Below, in pieces: positions 46,015 to 56,216 of a stretch of DNA of 64,000 nt (within the stretch, counting starts at the first letter, position 1; every line of letters begins with the position of its first letter). Origin of the DNA: Telopea speciosissima (lineage: Eukaryota; Streptophyta; Magnoliopsida; Proteales; Proteaceae); NCBI RefSeq assembly GCF_018873765.1, contig NC_057926.1, positions 47,793,043 through 47,857,042 on the forward strand. Direction: 5' to 3'. The notes under the pieces are model-generated. The model did no database searches. It was not told the DNA's origin and was given only the letters and a program-made list of their open reading frames with translations. The position numbers and the translations under genes were made by a program.

Positions 46015-46860
46015 AGCGTAGGTAAATTCTCAAAAAAAAAAATCTCTAAAAAAGAGCGAAAACGATCAAAATAACCCTCTGCACTTACTTACCAATTTAA
46101 GACATTATTGTCCTTTCATTTAGGTATGGACCTTTTCTGGGACGTTATCAATATATCTGTGATTCTGACCTCCTCATACACCCACGAATCCGGATTAGCT
46201 ACCCACACCTATCAGAAGGAATATCCTCAGAGAATTGACTTTTCGGAAATAATTTCTGGTAAGTGGTGTTGTCGATACCAATATTTGATCCTTGGTTGTT
46301 TAGGAAGGTACACTTGATTCATACCATTTAAGCAACCTAAGATATCTGTCTTTTGGTAAATAATTTCATTCATGAAAGTTATAACAATGCCCAACAAATC
46401 AACGACCCAACTTATTGGTTGGTGGGTCCCAATAACAAATAATGAAACTAACTTCATCAGTCAATCACGGTTTGAGGTATTGATATCATATCTCCGGTAT
46501 ATGTACTGGTTTTGCGTGATCGATTCCAATACCGTATCAATAACACTATAAAAAAAGAGTAAGATGGTTAAAAAAACCTATTTTTAAAAAAGAATCAAGG
46601 ACAAATTTATTTGATACGACCGATCTATATCAATACCAATCCGGTATTATATCAGTTTCTGAGTTGACCAATACTTCCAATACCGTGCACTAATCATCCG
46701 AATTGTGACCCAACAATCATACGTACTTAATTTAAAGCTGGCTGAGAGGACAGTTAAGAGAACTTCAATGGAAAAATAGAGAACAAAATTTATACCCAAT
46801 GGAGAAGGATCTTATGTTAAGAAGTTGATCCTTTGCACAAATTAATCACTTTAGTGGGAC
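46015..46860. other. Upstream of the NPF pair; LINE tail and GATAC repeats
   Basis: 46350-46390 ('cttttggtaaataatttcat', 'tcatgaaagttataacaatg') reads like a reversed L1 3' end. 46470-46700 has degenerate 'aataccgtatcaata'-type repeats. No gene. Confidence 0.45.
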
Positions 46861-47176
46861 CCATTTGATCCTGTATTCTCATCTCATTACCAGAAAAAAA
46901 AATTGTTTTCTTCTCATTACCCAAAAATAATTTCTTGGGAGTTTGAAGAAAAATCTTGGAAACTAAACTGAAATTCTGAATGAAGATATAATATTAGTTG
47001 GAAAGGTCGTTGGCTCAGATGTCCAGTCCTTACATCGGCAGTTATCTCAATGTTATCCATGATCTATCCTCTCATCTCTATAGCCCTACTCTTATTGAAT
47101 CAACACACAGAAGGATTCCTTCGTCCCTCCCCCTTCTCCACCCTATCCACTCAAACTTTTTTTCATAGTCACCTGT

Positions 47177-50100
47177 ATGGGTTCTATGGAGGAGGAGAGA
47201 TTGCTCTTGGAAGATGGGCTCATAGAGGTCAGCTCGATTCATCTGCATTATTTTTATTCTTTTTTGTTGATTAATTTCTTCAGGTTCTATACTTTAAAAC
47301 CTTCTGCTTTAGATTTGTATCCTTGTTCTGAATTTTATTCTTCAAAGGGTGTTGTTCTGTTGTGTTGTTTTACCCATTTCAGCTGTTTCAGAAGTTTCTT
47401 TTTTTTGGTGGGTAAGTTTCAGAAATTGTTCATTTGAAGTAAATTGAAATCCCGAGAGAGAGAGAGAGAGACTCCCACACCCCTTTTTGTTTATAAGGTT
47501 AGGGTGGGCGCAGGGAAGGTGGTGTGTGGCTAGTTGTTACAGAGGACAGGTGTTGAATCCAGTGATCTTTTTGCCTGTGTAGTATATTGTGAAATCATAA
47601 GAAGGAACTTGTTAGTTTCTCATGTTCTCATCACAGAAGCCATTTAGGGTACAAACATGCCACTAGCTTGAACTTTAACTGCACTTTCTTTCATTTTCTC
47701 AGTATTTTATTGCTGGTTCAGATTGGATCATATACTATGGCTTTCTCAACCAAGGCACTGGATTGATTATTTTTGGGTTTTGATGTTTTTCTCTAATTGT
47801 TTACTTTTAAACTATTGAAGTCCTGTACATTTTCAATTTTTTTGTTCTTTTTTCATAGATGCTCTAATCATGGACTGGGAGCAATAAAGTGGAAATTTTA
47901 TCCTGTCTAAGCAACTAAGAACACTATATACCCTTTTGTAGTTGGAGTGCAAGATCGTTTTCTTTTCTCCTGTGAGCATGGAAATATCAGATCATAATGG
48001 GCAAGAATTTGGTGTAGTTTATTAACTTGTAAGCATCAACAATCCTGTTAACTTCTTTGTTTCTCCATGTAGATGAGATTGGCCTGGTACATACAATTTA
48101 AGAATATTCCTCCAAAGAACTCCAAAGGTTCAGCATCTATTTCAATGCCTCTACTATTTCTAGATATTTCTAGGAGTTGATGTACTTCATATTTTTTTCC
48201 GCAGACCGAATTAGGAAACTTGGCTGTTTGATATGCTGGATTTGAAATTCCCCAAATCAATCAAAACCACACTAGCAATAGTTTAAACAAAAGGGTTGTC
48301 CCCTATGAAATGAATCTAATAAGAAAAACCCCGTCACTTAGGATTTAGATTATAGAAAGTACTGTATATGTGCAGAGAAGAAAAGAGAAACAGAATCTGA
48401 CCCAAACTGTGCAGTGGGCTTATGCAACTCATACTCAATGCACCTTTACAGCCCTCAATTATCTCAACACCAGCATCATTTGACGAATCCCTTTATAACC
48501 CTCAATCCTGCGGCCATCAGAAGCAGGATGTTCATGCCACCATAGACCTGCATTCACGCATTAGTGTTTCAGATGTATCTTACTTTTGAGCATTGATGAG
48601 ATGGTTTGAAACCCCCAAAAAATGAAATGGTTTCCATATCCCTTAAAGAAGTACAAAGTGTGTTTAATAATTCACATAAACAAGTTACTTGAATTAGCAG
48701 TTCAAGATGAGTGATTTATTTAGAGTAAACCTGTGGTTCAAAGTCATGATTTCCTATTTTGTTAATCTTGCCTTTTAGCCCATGTAACTACGTTGCTTGC
48801 AGGATGGTTCAATACATTGACTACAAGGTTTTTGATGATAAATATAAGAGGAAAAGCAAAGATTTCTTGAGTGAATCTGACCTCAAACACAAGATTTTAT
48901 CTCAATGATTGTTTTAATCAATGCTATCTGATTGTTCACAAGATTTGATCACATTGGTTGCTTATACAGTCTAATCATCATTGAGAATGGTTTAAGTGTT
49001 GCCAAATCATAAAGAGTCAAAATCATCATTGAGAATGTTTTAATTCCATGTGGATGGAATTGTTGCACAATATGTACAATTGAGTTGGTGTCAACAGTTA
49101 AATTAAATTCCCTTACATAAGACATCTTTGAGAAAAGAGATGGTGATGACATGGCAATTGATGAATGTGCATTTGTTTGGACACCAAAAAAGCAAACTTG
49201 TGTACAGCTACATCCTCCTCTCCCCCCTCCCCCCCACAAGAGAGAGAGAGAGAGAGGTGCATAACATATATATAGGTTTTGGACTTGACTTGAATTGAGT
49301 TGGTGTCAACAGTTAAATTAAATTCCCTTACATAAGACATCTTTGAGAAAAGAGATGGTGATGACATGGCAATTGATGAATGTGCATTTGTTTGGACACC
49401 AAAAAAGCAAACTTGTGTACAGCTACATCCTCTCCCCCCTCCCCCCCACAAAGAGAGAGAGAGGTGCATAACATATATATAGGTTTTGGACTTGACTTGA
49501 ATTTGGTTCAGTTAATTGCAGAGTCCTTCTACCTGACCTGTCTACCCCTTAGTAATTTGCAGAAATCTAGTAATCCCTTCTGTGTATAGGACCTTTTCTT
49601 GGTACTAACCTGTCTTGCAGAAATTGATCATGAATTACCTGCAAGAAAGAGAAATGATTATATCCTTGATATATAAATTCATCAAGCCACTTGAACTTTT
49701 TATATAATGCTTTAGAAAGATTACCTTTAAAAAAATAAAAAAAATAAAAACAAAAAACAAAGAGCTAATCTGCCTTGTGGTACTCTCAGTCTGTAACTTT
49801 TATACTAACCATTGTCATAATTGGAAATAAAGCACAACACGTAATATACCCTTAGGGTGTCATTTCAGGATTTGATGTTTTATGCACTATAGAACCGAAC
49901 TGCGAAAGTATGGGATCTATCCTATGTGTAAAGCTTATATTTTTTATCATCCATTTATCTTTTTTAGACTACCATAACTCTTCCATTTCCCTTTGGAACT
50001 TTCTACTCCATTGAGACCATCTCCCTCCCCCACCCCCCCCCCCCCCCCCCAAAAAAAAAAAAGAAAAGAAAAACCAAAGGTGTGAGGGTTATGGAGCATT

Positions 50101-53100
50101 TTATAACAATACCTTCATGTACTTTTTCTTCCATATGCTTCAGAATGGTAGCAGAGGACCATACACAGGAGATGGATCTGTTGACATTAATGGGAAGCCT
50201 GTGTTGAAGCAGAACACTGGGAACTGGAGAGCATGCCCCTTCATTCTGGGTACTCACTGTTCATACTGCGTTTGCATATCTGCTAGAGTCCATTATAGAT
50301 TTGACACTTGGAAAACAAAATGCAGGTACTGAAGGCTGTGAGCGTTTGGCATACTGTGGAATTGCAGCAAATCTTGTTACTTATCTCACAAGCAAACTAC
50401 ATGAAGGAAATGTCTCTGCTGCAAGAAATGTTACCACTTGGTCTGGCACTTGCTCTCTTGCACCTCTCATAGGGGCTGTTTTAGCTGATTCATATTGGGG
50501 AAGATATTGGACAATTGCCGTTTTCTCCATTATCTACTTCATTGTAGGTACATATTGGGATTGTGTTCCTTTGGTTAATTTAATAATTAATTTTTGTGGG
50601 ATCTTGATTTCTTGCATAGAACATATATGATGAACATGAGATATATAATCCAGAATGAACTCTACCTGACCTCCATAACCTCTGAGCTCAAAATTTTAAA
50701 ATTTTCTCATCATTCCTGTATAGAGATTAGGCTTGTATGGCTAAGGGCCACCACTTGAAATATTGGGTCCTTCATGATTTGTGTGGATTGAAGGTTTCAT
50801 TGAGGATGATGTATGTCCAGTCATCATATAATACATCTTCATTTTTTTTTTCCGGTAATTTACTTGGTTCTTCAATTTTCTTCTCTTTGTATTTTCTGGA
50901 CAGCTGACTGCATGCACTTCTGTATAGGGAATGGGTACTTTGACCCTGTCAGCTTCAGTTCCTGCCTTCAGACCTCTTCCCTGCAGTGGTTCTGTTTGCC
51001 CAGATGCTACTCCAGCTCAATATGCTATATTCTTTTTCAGTCTATATCTGATTGCCCTTGGGACTGGTGGAATCAAACCTTGCGTCTCATCCTTTGGGGC
51101 AGATCAATTTGATGATACTGATCCGAGAGAGAGAGTGAAGAAAGGGTCTTTCTTTAATTGGTTTTACTTGTCTATCAATATTGGGGCTCTTATATCAAGT
51201 AGTCTTCTCGTTTGGATTCAAGACAATGCCGGTTGGGGACTAGGTTTTGGTATTCCTACTCTGTTTATGGGCCTTGCGGTTATAATTTTCTTTTCAGGCA
51301 CACCCTTATATAGATTTCAGAAACCAGGAGGAAGCCCTCTTACAAGAATGTGCCAGGTTGTGGTTGCATCTATCAGGAAGTGGAACTTGGAGGTCCCTCA
51401 AGATAGTTTTCTGCTTTATGAACTACGAGACGAAACCTCAGCGATCGAAGGGAGCCGGAAATTGGAGCATAGTGATGAACTCAAGTATATCCCTCTTAAC
51501 CTACAATGCTTATTCTACTCCCCTTCCCCCAAAATAAAATAAAATAAAAACTCATTTTAATTCAGGAAAATTTTAAAAATCCTAGGTCACAAGTTCTAAT
51601 ATGTATTTTTCGTTACATTTTAGTTTTATAATTCTGCACAAGTGTCTATTAACTTGGTCGTGAAATTTTCAGGACTCTTGATATTACTCTGTTTCTTTAT
51701 TGGGGAGTTAATTCTGTCCGTTTTCTTCTTTACCTGTGATGTTCTTTTTTTCTTGCTTGTGTGGGCTTGTAACTTGGATAGGTTAAACTTTGAGAACATA
51801 TATAATACCCAAGGAATTGCAAGTGTTTAATTAGAGTGGTTGAATTGAAATAGTCGTAAAGAAGTTAGTTAAGTTTCCTCTAATTCTTTTAATTTTGTAT
51901 GAGAATAGGGAAATTAGGATTAATTTTATTATCTATGCATACAGTATAATTTTACACATTCATATGTATGAGTTAATTAAAGAATGGAAATAGGAGAATT
52001 TTCAAAGTTAATCTGTCATTAATGAAATTTAAGATTATCAAATTAAAATATCTAGATTATGAAAAGCTGCAACAATAATAAAAAAAGATGCAGACAAGTG
52101 TTACAGATAAAACATCACCTACGCCGTTTTGCCTGTTTAACATTATGGGGCATATTATGAGACACCCATGAGAGGACATTTACGAAGCATGTCACCTAGC
52201 ATCAAATATCTGCCACGTGACTCTGTTGGGGCCCAAATTTTGGGGACAGGTTGACCTGAAGACATTTATTCCCCCCCCCCCACTTTTCCTCATAACCCCC
52301 CATCCCTGCTATGAGGGGTAAACAAAAAAGAAAAGAGGAATTATCATAAACTGCCTATGGCCGTCAATTGATCCAATCTTGATTGATATCCAATCTCTGT
52401 CCAATTTGATCACAGTAATCTAGCAAGGCCTGGTCTACTCTGATTGACATTACATACATTATTTTAATTTGTTTGTTTTAGAATTTGTAAGATGTGTTTA
52501 TTTCTCATATGAGCTAAAAATGCTCTTTTCCAGTGTTTTCCTTTTATTTCTGTCATAAATTGATCTTATAACACAAAATGCAGGCCTAGCAGATTCGATA
52601 AAATCATAACCAGTGGTACGGTATTAATAAATGGCTTGCATCATATTTGAATTGGATATTTGAGTCTTTGTTTGCTTTGAATTCGGATCGCCAAGGTTAT
52701 CAAATTACAAAATTTCCTTACTGGATACAGATGGAATCAAGGGATATGGATGGTATCAAGGGTGGTCCAGTTTAAGTCTGGGCTGGTGACAGCCCTAAAG
52801 CCGTCCCACCTTGTGAGAAGTTAATAATGTTTCTGTTGTATTGACTGTAGAATCATGCAAGTTGGGTCTTCAGGTTGATACAGATATATAGTGGCGTCTA
52901 TTGAGTGCCTCTGGTAGAGCACTTGATTTACTTAGCGAAGAGTAAATTTAACCTCTTAAATTAACTTCACCTAGTCCCCTCTCCCAAAAAAATATTTTCA
53001 TTGAATATTTTCCTCGAATATTAAATTTACTTAGCAAAGAGTAAATTTAACCTCTTAAATTAACATCACCTAGTCCCCCTCTCCCAAAAAAAAAAAAATT

Positions 53101-54108
53101 CTTATTTTCATTGAATATTTTCCTCGAATGTAATACACTCTACAATGTATGTCAAATATATACTTATAGAATATAAAGTAATGTTCGAATTGACATTTTT
53201 GAAGGTTTATCTTATTTAATTTCATGTATCTGCGACTGACATTGAAAAATTTTACCTGCAAGATCTTGACAGCTTGGTTATTCCACAGGTGCCTTGACAA
53301 AGCTTCCGTGGTGTCAGATCTAGATGTTAAACAAGACTATTCCAATCCATGGAGGCTTTGCACTGTATCACAGGTGGAAGAACTGAAGATTCTGATACGC
53401 ATGATTCCTATTTGGGCTACTGGAATAGTGTTTTCTGCTGTTTATGCTCAGATGTTCACCATGTTTGTGGAGCAAGGGATGGTTATGGACACGACTATCG
53501 GTTCCTTCACCATTCCTCCAGCATCATTGTTAACATTTGACATAATCAGTGTTATTGTGTGGGTTCCAATGTATGACAGACTCCTTGTTCCACTTGTGAG
53601 AAAGTTCACTGGTAAGGAAAGAGGATTCTCAGAGTTGCAAAGGATGGGGATCGGCCTCTTCATATCAATTCTAGCAATGTCTGTTGCTGCAATTGTAGAG
53701 ATCAAGCGGTTAGATATTGCAAAATCACTTGACTTGGTGGAGCATAATGTGGCAGTACCTATGAGTATTTTGTGGCAGATACCTCAGTATTTTTTGGTAG
53801 GGGCTGCTGAAATATTTATCTGCATTGGACAGCTCGAGTTCTTTTATGAACAATCTCCCGATGCCATGCGCAGTTTATGTAGTGCTTTGTCACTTCTCAC
53901 AGCTGCATTTGGGAATTACCTTAGCTCCTTTATCCTGACCATTGTGACAACCCTAACAACTAAAGGTGGAAACCCTGGGTGGATACCCAATAATCTAAAT
54001 GAGGGGCACCTTGATTACTTCTTTTTGCTCCTGGCAGGTCTTGGCTTCTTGAACCTGATAGTTTATATCTTCTGTGCCACAAGGTACAAATGCAAGAAGG
54101 CTCCTTAG
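47177..54108 (+). CDS. NPF/PTR family proton-coupled peptide-type transporter, copy 1, 5 exons, 583 aa
   Basis: Exons 47177-47227, 50144-50249, 50326-50543, 50928-51484 and 53289-54108; all phases close and all introns are GT-AG. The product is a 12-helix MFS membrane transporter most like Arabidopsis PTR2/NPF8.3 (di/tripeptide uptake with H+). It begins [17 protein letters not shown]. The helix-1 proton-coupling motif is intact as E55-G-C-E58-R59 ([11 protein letters not shown]). The helix-4 signature is [19 protein letters not shown] with K175. Later blocks are [51 protein letters not shown] and [17 protein letters not shown]. Length is normal. Intron 1 is 2.9 kb and contains a recent 215-bp duplication; intron 2 is only 76 bp. 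Subfamily placement is from memory of PTR2; substrate is inferred. Confidence 0.93.
49079..49500. repeat. 215-bp tandem duplication in NPF copy 1 intron 1
   Basis: The unit beginning 'attgagttggtgtcaacagt' (49079) restarts at 49294 with almost no change. NPF copy 2 has only one, more diverged, version (about 57927), so this duplication post-dates the gene duplication. Confidence 0.85.
52926..53130. repeat. 99-bp tandem duplication in NPF copy 1 intron 4
   Basis: 'atttacttagcgaagagtaa' at 52926 recurs as 'atttacttagcaaagagtaa' at 53025. Copy 2 has a single version at about 61550. Confidence 0.8.
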
Positions 54109-54396
54109 GAATTCTCCAAACAGGGTGCATTACTACTACAGGCCTAGCCAAATACATGTACTGTACATATGGTTATGCAATTAAAATTTTAACATCATTT
54201 CAGGTAGAATCTGCAATTATTGCTGGTCACCTTGTCGATGGTTTGACAAGTTATATTTTTCCTCACCTAAGGTGTAATTGTACAATAAGGTCTGCAATAA
54301 GATTATACATAATTTTGTTTTTCTGTCATTTTAAGTTTTTCTTTTTCTTTTTTTATTTCTCATTTCTTTTTTGGATTTCTTAATGTATTATTGTTT
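54109..54396. other. 3' flank of NPF copy 1
   Basis: Aligns with the 3' flank of copy 2 (62643-62770) for about 150 bp, then becomes T-rich unassigned sequence. Confidence 0.5.
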
Positions 54397-54590
54397 ATGG
54401 GAGAAAGAATGCTACCTGGGTGCATGCAGTGTATTGCCCCGGTGCCTAGACACATGGGCTAGTGAAACGACCACTGCACTTCCATGAAAAGGCGGAAATT
54501 CCCAGGGGTGCAGCAGTCATTTTGCTCATCTCTGTGTCTGGGCGTAGGGGCAGCACACCGCACACACCTAGGTAGCATTCTCTTTCCCTA
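54397..54590. repeat. Hairpin MITE (family B-like)
   Basis: 'gggagaaagaatgctacctg' on the left pairs with 'ctaggtagcattctctttccc' on the right. The inner words 'cacatgggct' and 'gtctgggcgtagg' recall family B. Confidence 0.65.
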
Positions 54591-54807
54591 TTGTTATATA
54601 TTGTGTACTAAACTCGAGGTGGAGAATACACAATGATTATGCACTCTAGCAAACATAATCCATTCCTTATTCCTTTCAAACGTATCCCTATTTGGCCCTT
54701 TTAAAGGTAAATTTTGTAATAAATATTTGGGAAAAAAGAACTCTGTGCGGGAGTTCTCTCCTTCCCGTATGAAAAGACGCTAACACTCACATGAGTCTAG
54801 AACCTAC
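54591..54807. other. Intergenic spacer with family A fragment
   Basis: 54730-54800 ('gggaaaaaagaactctgtgc', 'cgtatgaaaagac', 'acatgagtctag') is a truncated family A piece. Confidence 0.45.
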
Positions 54808-55295
54808 AATTAAATTAACTCCAATGACTTTTCATAGGATAACTGATCTGACCATGAGATTCAAGTCCCGTCAAAATACACTCTAGGGAAGGTGTTAGGC
54901 ACCCCAATGCCCAGTGAAAATCAGTCTTCCATTTATTTGATTTTTACTAAATAATGAAAATTTCCCAGAAATTCTGAAATGAAATTATAATTGAAGTGTC
55001 ATACATATACCCACAAGACCACATCACATTTTATAAGAGTAAATATTTACTTGCATTCTAACTTAGATGCTAAAATTTTAATTGCATAACCATATGACAA
55101 GATACATTTGAAAGGGATAGGGATGGAAAATTTTCATTATTTAGTAAACATCAAGTAAATGGAAGACTGATTTTCATTGGGCAGATTGGGGTGCCTAACA
55201 TCTTTTCTGGATTGTATTTTGACGGAATTTCAATTTCATGGTCAGATCAATTATCCTACTATAAAAAGTCATTTGCAGTTAATTTAATTGGAGTT
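54808..55295. repeat. Fold-back element, about 490 bp, between the NPF genes
   Basis: 'caattaaattaactccaatg' at the left end is the inverted partner of 'gcagttaatttaattggag' at the right end. Inner words 'ggtgttaggcaccccaatg' and 'ttggggtgcctaacatct', and 'cttccatttatttgatt' and 'aagtaaatggaagactg', also pair. Arms are about 165 bp. No coding capacity. Confidence 0.75.
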
Positions 55296-55889
55296 AAAAA
55301 AAAAAAAAAAAAAAATTCCCCTTGGCAACATGAAGGGTATTTCCTTCTCTAATTTTGTTTTTCTATAGTCTACAGAGTAAGATTGATGGGTATTACCGTA
55401 TAACATTATTTCCTAAGAAAAAATAAAATTTTTCCCTTGGCAATGTGGAGGAATTTTTTTTTCACCTCTAAGGCTCTATTTGGTTGCAAAGGGAATTGAG
55501 GGAAAGGAACTGAAATTTTCACATCTAAAAAAGAGATTTTTGTAATCATTATCTTACATGATTATATCAGGAATTTCAAATCACTCCATATTTGGTTATT
55601 AAATTTCACATTACTTTGCATCCAAATCCCTAGGATTTGAAAAGTAAAATGAAATTTACATGTAAAATATTTGATTACTAACTAAATATGAAATTTATAC
55701 AGTAATATTAGTAATGATTACAAAAATTTCCTATTTTTTGGGAGTGGGATCTCTCTCTAAATCTTCTTTAACTTAATTTTTTTCTTTTAAGAAAATTAAG
55801 CATGGAAGGTAAGTTAGCAATCACTTGAGACTTTGATGATGTGGTTATACATCAAACTGTAGAGTAATTATATTTAATGGGAAGAAACA
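55296..55889. other. Intergenic spacer between NPF copies
   Basis: AT-rich with an A run at 55297-55316. No gene recognised. Confidence 0.45.
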
Positions 55890-55980
55890 TTTGATCATGT
55901 ATTCTCATCTTATCAGTAAACAGTTAGAAAGTTCTTATCAGCCCAACTACCAGTTGTCCCTTCCCAAAGTAACTGTTGTT

Positions 55981-55990
55981 CTATATAATA
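55981..55990 (+). promoter_or_regulatory. Possible TATA box of NPF copy 2
   Basis: 'ctatataata' lies about 230 bp upstream of the start codon. Copy 1 lacks it at the matching place but has 'tataatatta' slightly further down (46987-46996). Confidence 0.35.
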
Positions 55991-56216
55991 ATGAAATTCT
56001 GAATGACGAAATCTTATTTTAGTTGGCAAGGTCCTTGCTCCATATCCAGTCCTTACATAAGCAGATTCCTAATAAATATATCCATGGCCGGTCCTCTTCT
56101 CTGTATACCACATCTGTTATTGAATCAACAGATAGAAAGGATTTCATCCACCTTCCCCACCCCAACCAAAACCCCCTCCACACAACCCACCCAAACTTTT
56201 GTTGATAATCACAAGT

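Larger units (their letters stand above)
46860..54300 (+). repeat. Tandem segmental duplication, unit 1
   Basis: The promoter, exons, introns and 3' flank of the first NPF gene correspond in order to 55890-62760. Intron sequence is also alignable (for example 'atgccactagcttgaacttt' at 47660 and 56918), so the duplication copied genomic DNA and not an mRNA. Confidence 0.9.

Noticed and set aside
46882-46935. Another possible tail-only insertion around 'tctcattacc' repeats
   Set aside because: The direct repeat is only 10 bp and the insert lacks a clear A-tail boundary, so it was not counted.
51642-51830. 62-codon hydrophobic frame between NPF exons 4 and 5
   Set aside because: It lies in intron 4; the exon 4/5 join without it reproduces the family sequence and keeps the phase.
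52895-52925. tRNA-like words 'tctggtagagcac'
   Set aside because: No cloverleaf can be drawn and there is no B box at the right distance; it lies in an NPF intron and is shared with the other copy.
53448-53705. Antisense frames opposite NPF exon 5 (also 61982-62239)
   Set aside because: Mirror frames of a conserved coding exon; the same antisense frame in both copies follows from their identity.
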